From Aminipila sp051883075 (lineage in GTDB: Bacteria; Bacillota; Clostridia; Peptostreptococcales; Anaerovoracaceae), in contig JBJETA010000161.1 of the NCBI GenBank assembly GCA_051883075.1, positions 1-6,966 on the forward strand: a stretch of 6,966 nt of DNA. The letters run 5' to 3'. The notes beneath the pieces are model-generated. The model searched no databases, was not told where the DNA came from, and was given only the letters and a program-made list of their open reading frames with translations. Below, piece after piece: positions 1 through 6,147 of the stretch. A program made the translations under genes and the position numbers. Each line of letters begins with the position of its first letter. Position 1 is the first letter of the stretch.

Positions 1-38
1 GGTTCCGTAAGCGGAAATTATTGAAAACAGCCGGAACC
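1..38 (+). repeat. Inverted repeat at the window edge, upstream of the MFS gene
   Basis: GGTTCCG at 1-7 is the exact reverse complement of CGGAACC at 32-38, a 7-bp stem with a 24-base loop. The left arm can instead form a local hairpin, TTCCG (3-7) with CGGAA (12-16) around a TAAG tetraloop, so the two structures exclude each other. An AT-rich run with six Ts (56-61) and six As (65-70) follows. It could be the 3' end of an upstream transcript or part of the MFS leader. The window cuts it off, so its role cannot be decided. Confidence 0.4.
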
Positions 39-86
39 ATGTGAACAAAAATTTATTTTTTCGTAAAAAAGGCACATAATATAAGC

Positions 87-1460
87 ATGGAAAACAAGAA
101 TGAAAGAAATGAACAGCGTGTCACTCTGTTTGTAAACATAGTGACTGCATTTATAACCACTTTTACGGGAAGTGCTTTAAATCTGTCGGTTCCCGATATC
201 GGAAATGAATTTGCGGTAAGTGCAGGACTTGTAGGCTGGCTGGTAACAGCGTATATGCTGGCATCTGCGGCATTTTCCGTACCCTTTGGAAGAATTGCCG
301 ATGTTACATCGAGAAGAAAGGTGCTTGTTACGGGAATCTTTATATTTGCTTTAAGCTCCCTGGCGTCGGCATTTGCATGGAACATGAAAATAATCATTGC
401 AGCCAGAGCCGTTCAGGGCTTCGGGGCTTCAATGATTTTCAGTACAAATATGGCGATACTTATAAGTGCCTTTCCGGAAGAACGCAGGGGTCATGTGCTT
501 GGGTGCTCGACGGCTTCAACCTATATAGGCCTTTCTGCGGGACCTGTAATCGGAGGACTGTGCAATCATTATCTGGGTTGGCGTTCCATATTTATACTGA
601 CATTTCTCATAAGCATACTGGTGTTTGCAATAGCAGTGATGAAACTGCCGAAGGATGAGAGCAAATCGGAAGCAGTTTCTTATGATATCATTGGAAATGT
701 TCTTTATATAGGCATGATTGTTTGTGTGCTTTACGGTATTTCAGCATTTTCAGCCGGCATGACCGCAAAGATTATGCTTCTTTTGGGAATATGTCTGATG
801 GTTATGTTTGCACGACATGAACTGAGAACAGAAAATCCGGTGGTAAAGCTGAAGCTGTTTACGGATAATCTGGCATATACATTTTCAAATGCTGCGGCAT
901 TGCTTAACTATGGGGCAACCTTTGCAATAAGTTATCTGATGTCCATATATCTTCAGGTTGTCATGGGATACAGTTCCCAGGAGGCGGGCATGATTCTTGT
1001 GGTGCAGCCGGTTATGCAGGCTGTTTTGTCACCGTACGCAGGAAAGCTGTCAGACAGATTTTCGCCGTATAAGCTTGCTTCCTTAGGGATGGGAGTATGT
1101 GCAGTATGTCTTATGCTCTTTTCATTTATATCGGAGGAAACGAAGCTGTGGTGCATAATATCCGTGCTTGTTGCGGCAGGAGCGGGTTTTGCGATGTTTT
1201 CTTCACCGAATACAAATGCTGTCATGGCATGTGTGAAAAAGGATGATTACGGTGTAGCATCATCGCTGCTTGCTACGATGAGAAATATCGGACATACCCT
1301 GAGTATGTCAATTGTTACAGCTGTTGTAGGTATATACATGGGTACGGCTGCTTTGGCAGATGCGGAGCCTGTGTTATTGATAAGAACGATGCATACCTGT
1401 TTCATAATCTTTACGGGTATTTGTGTTGTAGGTACTTTTATTTCTTTGAAAAGAAAGTAG
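87..1460 (+). CDS. MFS transporter, DHA2 (EmrB/QacA-like) drug exporter family
   Basis: A 457-residue integral membrane protein, the usual length for a 14-helix proton-driven exporter of the DHA2 group, which typically expels drugs or toxic small molecules from the cytoplasm. Visible signatures are the first-helix LNLSVPDIG stretch (31-39), WLVTAYMLA (51-59), motif A GRIADVTSRRKVL (68-80), RAVQG (107-111), and motif C GLSAGPVIGG (148-157). A second motif-A-like GKLSDRF lies at 319-325 and the PNTNAVM stretch at 374-380. Hydrophobic segments fill the sequence to the end. ATG at 87 is the only reasonable start: the preceding AAAGG (68-72) is a weak ribosome site about 14 bases away, so initiation may be modest. 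No clear promoter is visible in the 86 bases upstream. It is the first gene seen of an apparent operon, with the binding-protein gene 8 bp downstream. The substrate cannot be inferred, and no neighbouring regulator is in view. Confidence 0.9.
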   Translation: MENKNERNEQRVTLFVNIVTAFITTFTGSALNLSVPDIGNEFAVSAGLVGWLVTAYMLASAAFSVPFGRIADVTSRRKVLVTGIFIFALSSLASAFAWNMKIIIAARAVQGFGASMIFSTNMAILISAFPEERRGHVLGCSTASTYIGLSAGPVIGGLCNHYLGWRSIFILTFLISILVFAIAVMKLPKDESKSEAVSYDIIGNVLYIGMIVCVLYGISAFSAGMTAKIMLLLGICLMVMFARHELRTENPVVKLKLFTDNLAYTFSNAAALLNYGATFAISYLMSIYLQVVMGYSSQEAGMILVVQPVMQAVLSPYAGKLSDRFSPYKLASLGMGVCAVCLMLFSFISEETKLWCIISVLVAAGAGFAMFSSPNTNAVMACVKKDDYGVASSLLATMRNIGHTLSMSIVTAVVGIYMGTAALADAEPVLLIRTMHTCFIIFTGICVVGTFISLKRK

Positions 1461-1468
1461 GGAAAGCT

Positions 1469-3037
1469 ATGTTTAAGAAAAAGAGCAAGGATGCCGAAGG
1501 AGAAGAAAACTCCAAAAAGAAGAAGAAAAAACAGAAAAAGCCTAAGCTGACACCAAGGGAGAAAGCTGTCAAAAACAAGGCCAAGGTGGAGAAGCAGGCC
1601 AATGCAAAAGTAAAAAAGGCCGATGCAAAGATAAAAAAAGCGGAACAGGCTGTAAAGAACAAGGAAAAAAAGGCCGAGAAGAAGGTAAAGCAGCAGGAAA
1701 AAAAGGAAGCAAAGCTTATTCAGGCCGAGGAAAAGAAACAGAAAAAGAAGGAAGAAAAGAAAGAAAAAAAGGCAGCCGCAAAGATAAGAAAAAGTGAAGC
1801 AAAGGCTGAAGCACGTGCTGCCAAAATGCAGAAAAAGGCCGAGCTTGCCGCAAGAACACCTATACAGAAAAAACTCGACCGCAGGAGAAAGCTGAAGAAG
1901 TTTTTACTTGTTTTGATTTTGATTGCAATAGCGGCAGGTCTGGTTTTTGCGGGCATTAAATTCGGACCTAAGCTTATAGCCAAGATAGATCTTCCTGATT
2001 TACATATAAAAGAAACGATTTCTGAAACTGTGGGAAACATAAAAGAAAAAATACCGTTTCTGAATAAATCCGAAGAGGATGGACAGGAAGAAGAATTTGA
2101 AGAGGAAGAAGAACCTGCACAAGAGGAAGAAGAGCCGCCTGTTGAAGACGATACTACTTTGTACATAAGCGGAACCTCGGTTATGGAGGATTTCTACACG
2201 GAAGCTCTGGCTGAGTTCCTCGGACTTAGCAAAAAAGAAGTAAAGGAGCAGGTGTCTGTCGCTTCAACAAGTCAGGCATATACAAATCTGGTAAACGGTG
2301 ACAATCAGGTAATATTCTCTGCATTTCCTACTGCAAAGGAAACAAAGATGGCAGAGCTTGCGGGAGTTGATTTACAGCCTGTGCCTATTGCAAACGGCGG
2401 ATTTGTGTTCTTTGTCAGCAAGGACAATCCTGTTAAAAGCCTGACCGTAACACAGCTTTATAACATTTACTGCGGCACTATAACGAACTGGAAGGAGCTG
2501 GGTGGAAAAAATGAACCTATTATGGCATTCCAGCGTTCGGAAAATTCGGGAAGCCAGGCGGGTATGTATAAGTATGTAATAAGCGAAAGCGAAATCTCAA
2601 AGGTCTCAGATGATATGAAGATTGAATCAACAAAGGATATCGTTAAAGCTGTAGAAGAAAATTCGGGAGCAATCGGATACTCGTATTATTACTATATTGA
2701 TAAGCTGAAAAATACAGACGGAATAAAGATGATTCCTGTCAATGGCGTAGCTCCGAACAAGAAAAATATTGCTTCTGCAAAATATCCTCTTACTACTTAT
2801 TCATATGCGATTATTGCGACAGAAGAGAATACCCAGAGCTTGTCAGATATAATAAGTGCTGTGGATGATAAAATTGACAAAATGCAGGGCGAAACTGCAG
2901 AGGATGGGCAAGGAGAAGGCGAAGCTGCTGCTGAGCCGGAAAAGCTTCCTCTGAAGCAGGAGTTTATTAAATGGATTCTGAGTGATGAAGGACAGGCTTT
3001 GCTTGAAAAGCATGGATTCATAAGACATGATGATTAG
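1469..3037 (+). CDS. Membrane-anchored PstS-like substrate-binding protein with lysine-rich cytoplasmic arm
   Basis: A 522-residue protein in four parts. Residues 2-144 are extremely lysine-rich (53 Lys by my count, with many Ala and Glu), probably helical or coiled coil and cytoplasmic. Residues 145-163 form one hydrophobic helix, a signal anchor with the N-terminus inside. Residues 202-228 are an acidic linker with 18 Glu/Asp. From about 230 to the end is a phosphate-binding-protein (PstS/PBP-like) fold: NWKELGG (340-346), QRSENSGSQ (355-363, the counterpart of the R..GSG ligand loop), SGAIGYSYYYY (399-409), YPLTTYSYAI (440-449 region), and FIKWILSDEGQALLEKHGFI at the end. The usual SSR phosphate-contact stretch appears as FSAFPTAKE (283-291), so the ligand may not be phosphate. 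An acidic insert (about 464-497) interrupts the last part of the fold. I chose ATG 1469 over an upstream in-frame ATG at 1421 because the latter lies inside the MFS gene; AGGGAA overlapping the MFS stop gives a ribosome site and suggests translational coupling. No pst permease genes are nearby. Fold assignment is fairly sure; function is unknown. Confidence 0.85.
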   Translation: MFKKKSKDAEGEENSKKKKKKQKKPKLTPREKAVKNKAKVEKQANAKVKKADAKIKKAEQAVKNKEKKAEKKVKQQEKKEAKLIQAEEKKQKKKEEKKEKKAAAKIRKSEAKAEARAAKMQKKAELAARTPIQKKLDRRRKLKKFLLVLILIAIAAGLVFAGIKFGPKLIAKIDLPDLHIKETISETVGNIKEKIPFLNKSEEDGQEEEFEEEEEPAQEEEEPPVEDDTTLYISGTSVMEDFYTEALAEFLGLSKKEVKEQVSVASTSQAYTNLVNGDNQVIFSAFPTAKETKMAELAGVDLQPVPIANGGFVFFVSKDNPVKSLTVTQLYNIYCGTITNWKELGGKNEPIMAFQRSENSGSQAGMYKYVISESEISKVSDDMKIESTKDIVKAVEENSGAIGYSYYYYIDKLKNTDGIKMIPVNGVAPNKKNIASAKYPLTTYSYAIIATEENTQSLSDIISAVDDKIDKMQGETAEDGQGEGEAAAEPEKLPLKQEFIKWILSDEGQALLEKHGFIRHDD

Positions 3038-3050
3038 AGATTTGATAAAG

Positions 3051-3064
3051 AAGGTGGGAGATTG
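3051..3064 (+). promoter_or_regulatory. Ribosome binding site that decides the TTG start of the cardiolipin synthase
   Basis: AAGGTGG at 3051-3057 matches the Shine-Dalgarno consensus with one change and lies 4 bases before TTG at 3062. No in-frame ATG occurs until 3122, which would begin inside the first membrane helix and has no ribosome site. TTG 3062 is therefore the supported start, with slightly tight spacing. Confidence 0.6.
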
Positions 3065-4534
3065 TTTTTAGGATTTGATTTTCTTGGTAATGTACCTAAT
3101 ATCGTAACAGGTTTATTTGTTATGAATATGCTTATTGCCTTTACTATCATATTTCTGGAACGAAAAAACCCTTCCGCAACGCTGGCATGGATAATGATTC
3201 TGTTCCTTTTGCCCATAGTCGGTATTGTGTTTTACTTTGTGTTTTCACAGAACCTGTCACGAAAAAAGATTTTTAAGCTGACAAGGTTTGAAGAAGAGGC
3301 GATGAATACCTCACTTCATGAACAGATAAAGGAAATGGATAACGGTGAGTTTGAGTTTCCGACAAGAGCCTCAAAGATATGGAGGGATTTGATAAAACTG
3401 AACCAGGTCTATGGTGAGTCATTTTTTACAAAGGACAATAAGGTCACTATTATGACTGATGGAAATCATATGTTTACAAAGCTTCTGGAGGACATTGAGG
3501 CTGCACGCAGCACCATAAATGTCCAGTATTTCATCATAAAAAATGATGTGATAGGGAGAAAGCTCATAAATGCCCTTATAGCAAAAGCCAAAGAAGGTGT
3601 TGAGGTAAGACTTCTTATAGATGCCATGGGAGGCAGGCAGTTTTATGAGCGAAGCCGCATCATACGTGAACTTAAAGACGCAGGGGGGAAAGTTGCCTTT
3701 TTCTTTGCACCGAAGCTGAAGTTTATAAATCTGCGTCTGAACTACAGAAACCACAGGAAAATGGTTGTTATTGACGGCAGCATAGGCTATATAGGGGGAT
3801 TTAATATAGCAAAAGAGTATCTGGGAATGAAAAAGAAGTTCGGATACTGGCGAGATACCCATCTTCGTATTCTGGGAAGTGCTGTGCAGGATATAAATGC
3901 GCGATTCATACTTGACTGGCGTGTGGCATCAAAAGAAAAGCTTATTCTTTCAGAGGCATACTACAGCAATGTGACAAGCGTTGGAAATACAGGTATACAG
4001 ATTGTTTCAAGCGGACCTGACAGTGAAAGGGTCCAGATAAAGCGTGCCTACATGAAGATGATAACTTCGGCGCAGAAGAACATATATATCCAGACCCCTT
4101 ATTTCGTACCGGATGCAAGTATACTTGAGTCTTTAAAAATGGCTGCACAGTCAGGTGTTGATGTACGGCTGATGATTCCGTGTATGCCGGATCACATGTT
4201 TGTATACTGGGCTACCTATGCTTATGCGGGAGAGCTTATAAATTCAGGTGCCAGAGTTTTTATTTACGATAACGGTTTTCTACATGCAAAAACCATGGTA
4301 GCCGACGGTGAGGTTGTATCCATCGGTTCGGCAAACTTTGATGTCAGAAGCTTTAAGCTTAACTTCGAGGCAAATGCCATTCTGTTTGATGAAGAAGAAG
4401 CCTACAAAATGGAATCAATTTTTGAAACGGACATGGCGCATTGTCATGAGCTCACAAGGCAGCTTTACAGGAAGCGAAGCATTATAATCAGATTTAAGGA
4501 ATCTATATCAAGACTGCTGTCTGATCTGCTTTAG
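3062..4534 (+). CDS. cls: Cardiolipin synthase (phospholipase D family, two HKD motifs)
   Basis: A 490-residue membrane enzyme of the bacterial Cls type, which joins two phosphatidylglycerol molecules into cardiolipin and glycerol at the cytoplasmic membrane. Two N-terminal hydrophobic segments (about 13-31 and 39-60, ending VFSQNLSRKK) are followed by two phospholipase D domains. Both catalytic motifs are intact: H231-R-K233-M-V-V-I-D238 followed by GSIGYIGGFN, and H408-A-K410-T-M-V-A-D415 followed by GEVVSIGSANFDVRS. Length and the TM-TM-PLD-PLD order match the family. The start is TTG. It lies 24 bp after the PstS-like gene with no promoter visible between them, so it is probably last in the MFS/PstS-like/cls operon and ends before the hairpin at 4574-4620. 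The reaction assignment follows from the family. A related phosphatidyltransferase activity is possible, since clostridia often carry several Cls paralogues. Confidence 0.93.
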   Translation: MFLGFDFLGNVPNIVTGLFVMNMLIAFTIIFLERKNPSATLAWIMILFLLPIVGIVFYFVFSQNLSRKKIFKLTRFEEEAMNTSLHEQIKEMDNGEFEFPTRASKIWRDLIKLNQVYGESFFTKDNKVTIMTDGNHMFTKLLEDIEAARSTINVQYFIIKNDVIGRKLINALIAKAKEGVEVRLLIDAMGGRQFYERSRIIRELKDAGGKVAFFFAPKLKFINLRLNYRNHRKMVVIDGSIGYIGGFNIAKEYLGMKKKFGYWRDTHLRILGSAVQDINARFILDWRVASKEKLILSEAYYSNVTSVGNTGIQIVSSGPDSERVQIKRAYMKMITSAQKNIYIQTPYFVPDASILESLKMAAQSGVDVRLMIPCMPDHMFVYWATYAYAGELINSGARVFIYDNGFLHAKTMVADGEVVSIGSANFDVRSFKLNFEANAILFDEEEAYKMESIFETDMAHCHELTRQLYRKRSIIIRFKESISRLLSDLL

Positions 4535-4573
4535 CCGGAACATAATATTGTACGCAGCATTGATATAAAAATG

Positions 4574-4620
4574 AAAACAGCGTAACAACAAGAGAAATTC
4601 TCTTGATGATACGCTGTTTT
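4574..4620 (+). terminator. Long hairpin terminator between convergent genes, probably bidirectional
   Basis: An outer 11-bp stem pairs AAAACAGCGTA (4574-4584) with TACGCTGTTTT (4610-4620). After a 4 x 4 internal loop, an inner 7-bp stem pairs CAAGAGA (4589-4595) with TCTCTTG (4599-4605) around a 3-base loop. On the + strand the stem ends in a run of six Ts (4617-4622), giving a good intrinsic terminator for cls. On the - strand the closing arm ends in four Ts, a weaker terminator for the protease gene whose stop is at 4649. Confidence 0.85.
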
Positions 4621-4648
4621 TTGATGTTTAAATATGAAATTCTATATG

Positions 4649-5365
4649 TTAGAAAAATATGCCGATTATGCCTGTGTAAAGCAGACCGACAATCGGTGAA
4701 AGAACCTTATCGGTAACATTGAACAGAATAAGCAGCATGAGGATAAGGAATCCGTTGTTGTAAAGTGTATAGTACAGGCGTGTCTGCCTTAAGTTGAAAA
4801 TCTCCGTTATGATACCGAAGCCGTCAAGAGGAGGTATAGGCAGAAGATTAAATACCATAAGTACAAGATTAATTATTATGATGTTAATAAATATTTCCTG
4901 AACAACATGCCCCATATAGGAAAAAGCTATAAAATTGACGGCAAAGGTGTAGAAAAGCTTTAAAATACCGGCAGCGGCAACTGCCAGCAGGAAATTTGTG
5001 ATAACACCTGCAGAAGCAACTATCAGCTCGTCACGCCTTGGCTTTTTAAAGTTACCCGGATTTATCTGAACAGGTACACCCCAGCCGAAGCCCGCAATCA
5101 TAAGGCATAAAAAGCCAAATGGATCTATGTGTGACATGGGGTTAAGTGTTACACGCCCCTGATATTTCGGTGTGGGGTCGCCGAGCCTGTATGCTGCTGC
5201 GGCATGACCGAACTCATGGAAAGACAGTCCTATGATAATGGCAGGCAAAGCCAGCATTTTGTTCATTAACCAGTCTAAAGGATTTGAAAATCCCCCGTTT
5301 AAAAAGTTCATACCTACCATAAGAAATATAATGAATAAGAAGGTAGGATTCATAAATCTTCTCAA
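4649..5365 (-). CDS. Site-2 protease family (M50) zinc metalloprotease, membrane-embedded
   Basis: A 238-residue polytopic membrane protein of the short site-2-protease group (rhomboid-unrelated, SpoIVFB/YwhC-like size class), which cleaves peptide bonds within or near the membrane. The zinc motif HEFGH is at 50-54 and the third ligand Asp is in LLPIPPLDG (174-182, D181). The conserved NPMSHIDPFG (75-84) and SAGVITNFLLA (118-128, N124) stretches are also present, as is usual for this group. About five to six hydrophobic segments are visible and no PDZ domain. The start is TTG at 5365: AAGGA (positions 5376-5380 on this strand) lies 10 bases upstream, whereas the first in-frame ATG (5353) is 22 bases away. 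It stands alone on its strand, convergent to cls and divergent from the LysM gene. Its substrate is unknown and no anti-sigma factor is adjacent. The active site looks complete. Confidence 0.9.
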   Translation of the reverse strand: MRRFMNPTFLFIIFLMVGMNFLNGGFSNPLDWLMNKMLALPAIIIGLSFHEFGHAAAAYRLGDPTPKYQGRVTLNPMSHIDPFGFLCLMIAGFGWGVPVQINPGNFKKPRRDELIVASAGVITNFLLAVAAAGILKLFYTFAVNFIAFSYMGHVVQEIFINIIIINLVLMVFNLLPIPPLDGFGIITEIFNLRQTRLYYTLYNNGFLILMLLILFNVTDKVLSPIVGLLYTGIIGIFF

Positions 5366-5375
5366 AATAAATCAT

Positions 5376-5381
5376 TCCTTT
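5376..5381 (-). promoter_or_regulatory. Ribosome binding site for the protease gene, supporting a TTG start
   Basis: Read on the - strand this is AAAGGA, placed 10 bases before TTG 5365. It is the only Shine-Dalgarno-like sequence near the N-terminus. The ATG that begins right after it (5375) opens a different, shadow frame. Confidence 0.55.
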
Positions 5382-5448
5382 CGTCTGAATCTCTAATCCA
5401 TATTGAAACCTGCGCGTTAAGCATGGAGGTTTTAAATAATACCAAAAC

Positions 5449-5474
5449 ATTTTATCACAAAAATAACAGACTGC
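5449..5474 (-). promoter_or_regulatory. Possible extended -10 promoter for the site-2 protease gene
   Basis: On the - strand TAAAAT (5449-5454) is preceded directly by TGA, giving an extended -10 form (TGnTAnAAT). A poor -35 candidate, TTGCAG, lies 16 bases further upstream. Transcription would begin near 5442, leaving a leader of about 75 bases. That leader contains a small inverted repeat, AAACC (5406-5410) with GGTTT (5428-5432). This is consensus matching by eye only. Confidence 0.35.
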
Positions 5475-5503
5475 AAATAGTATATAGTATATGAAAATTA
5501 TAT

Positions 5504-5526
5504 GAGGGGTGAATTTCAGCGATATG
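5504..5526 (+). promoter_or_regulatory. Ribosome binding site that decides the LysM gene start
   Basis: AGGGGTGA (5505-5512) resembles the full anti-ribosomal consensus AGGAGGTGA and lies 11 bases before ATG 5524. An in-frame GTG at 5509 lies within this site and so is unlikely to be the start. Confidence 0.6.
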
Positions 5527-5958
5527 AAGAAGAAATGTTACTGCACAGCGGTGTATACGGTAAAAGCCGGAGATACTCTGTATTCTGTGGGACAGGAGTT
5601 TGGAGTTTCAGTATGCGATCTTATGATGGCAAACCGCATAAGAAATCCGTACAATCTGAGGATAGGTATGAAGCTGTGCATACCGGGAGAAATGCCTGAA
5701 GAACAGAGACCTCCGGCAAATCCCAATCCTCATGTCATGCCTGATATGCCGGAAAGACCCGGCAGCGAGTGTGATGATGACAATAAGGAAGAGAATATGG
5801 CAGGCTGCAGAGGTACATTGTATACAGTAAAAAAGGGGGATACATTATACTTAATAGCTAAATCATACAAGATTTCTTTGAATTCTCTTATGGCGGCAAA
5901 TCCGGATATAGATCCGTACAACATGAGGGTCGGCATGAAAATCTGCATACCCAGATAA
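5524..5958 (+). CDS. Small protein with two LysM domains
   Basis: A 144-residue protein made of two LysM repeats, modules that bind N-acetylglucosamine-containing polymers such as peptidoglycan. LysM1 spans about 10-55 (VYTVKAGDTLYSVGQEFGV, then NPYNLRIGMKLCIPG) and LysM2 about 98-144 (LYTVKKGDTLYLIAKSYKI, then DPYNMRVGMKICIPR). The linker (56-97) is rich in proline and acidic residues. There is no hydrophobic signal peptide or membrane segment and no catalytic domain. Seven cysteines (5, 7, 31, 52, 83, 95, 141) include a matched CIP in each repeat. ATG 5524 is preferred over GTG 5509 because the latter lies inside the ribosome site. Absence of an export signal with LysM domains recalls spore-coat or spore-cortex proteins such as SafA/SpoVID-like factors, assembled from the mother-cell cytoplasm; this is inference only. 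No terminator is evident after it, so transcripts may run into the next leader. Confidence 0.85.
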   Translation: MKKKCYCTAVYTVKAGDTLYSVGQEFGVSVCDLMMANRIRNPYNLRIGMKLCIPGEMPEEQRPPANPNPHVMPDMPERPGSECDDDNKEENMAGCRGTLYTVKKGDTLYLIAKSYKISLNSLMAANPDIDPYNMRVGMKICIPR

Positions 5959-5981
5959 AAATATTATTACTCATTTTTTTG

Positions 5982-5993
5982 CGCTTTAAAGCG
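5982..5993. repeat. Perfect 12-bp palindrome after the LysM gene
   Basis: CGCTTTAAAGCG is fully self-complementary and is preceded by seven Ts (5974-5980). On the + strand no T-run follows it, and on the - strand it is followed by As, so it is not an intrinsic terminator in either direction. It could be an operator for a dimeric regulator or a short RNA hairpin at the head of the structured leader. Its function is not known. Confidence 0.4.
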
Positions 5994-5997
5994 TATG

Positions 5998-6146
5998 GAT
6001 TGTAAGGAACAATCATTTCAGATTTTAGGCAAATGTAGTAGGAATGTCTTATTTTTGGATATCTGATGGCTTTTGCCTAATTACAAACACCTAAAAAGGA
6101 CATAAGATTGCTGTAAACAAGAAATTTACAGGGAGGTGATTGTTCT
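5998..6146 (+). promoter_or_regulatory. Candidate structured 5' leader (RNA switch) of the DUF308 gene
   Basis: Non-coding leader with four pairings found by eye. P1 pairs 6006-6019 with 6133-6146: 14 consecutive pairs, three of them G-U and nine consecutive Watson-Crick. It covers most of the Shine-Dalgarno site and the first two bases of the CTG start. P2 pairs TTAGGCAAA (6025-6033) with TTTGCCTAA (6072-6080), 9 perfect pairs. P3 pairs CTGTAAA (6111-6117) with TTTACAG (6125-6131) around a 7-base loop and ends one base before P1's 3' strand. Together P1 would close a junction holding P2 and P3. A local hairpin, GATTGT (5998-6003) with ACAATC (6009-6014), shares bases with P1's 5' strand and would free the ribosome site. 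I see no match to a known riboswitch class, and no clear promoter, so the 5' end is uncertain. Confidence 0.5.
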
Positions 6147-6147
6147 G
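6131..6147 (+). promoter_or_regulatory. Strong ribosome binding site placing the DUF308 start at CTG
   Basis: GGGAGGTGAT (6131-6140) is a near-perfect Shine-Dalgarno sequence. Counting from GGAGG (6132-6136), the in-frame CTG at 6145-6147 is 8 bases away, the normal distance. The in-frame GTG at 6136 is part of the ribosome site itself, and TTG at 6140 meets a stop at its third codon. Confidence 0.65.

Noticed and set aside
953..2166. Open frames on the - strand opposite the MFS and lysine-rich genes (for example 1720-2166 and 1438-1662)
   Set aside because: They are Ser/Phe-rich mirror translations of the lysine/glutamate-rich and membrane coding regions, have no ribosome site and no family resemblance.
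3419..3862. 147-codon open frame on the - strand inside cls
   Set aside because: It overlaps the first HKD domain of a clearly real gene and shows no start signal or recognisable domain.
5214..5450. 78-codon - strand frame overlapping the start of the site-2 protease gene
   Set aside because: It is out of frame with the HEFGH protein. Its in-frame ATG after the ribosome site (5375) would read through the protease coding region without any recognisable motif.
5456..5491. Tandem TAGTATA repeat (5478-5491) and a sigma-K-like CAC ... CAAATAGTA arrangement before the LysM gene
   Set aside because: The -10 element has a mismatch, the spacing is off and AT-rich DNA gives such matches easily. It is tempting because the LysM product could be spore-related, but the evidence is too weak for a feature.
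5959..6000. Intrinsic terminator after the LysM gene
   Set aside because: The T7 run (5974-5980) has no stem before it, and the palindrome at 5982-5993 comes after the Ts, not before them.
5998..6146. Known riboswitch or T-box in the DUF308 leader
   Set aside because: I looked for recalled conserved cores (T-box GGTGGNACC, TPP CTGAGA, cyclic-di-GMP, purine, preQ1, cobalamin) and saw none. A covariance search would be decisive.
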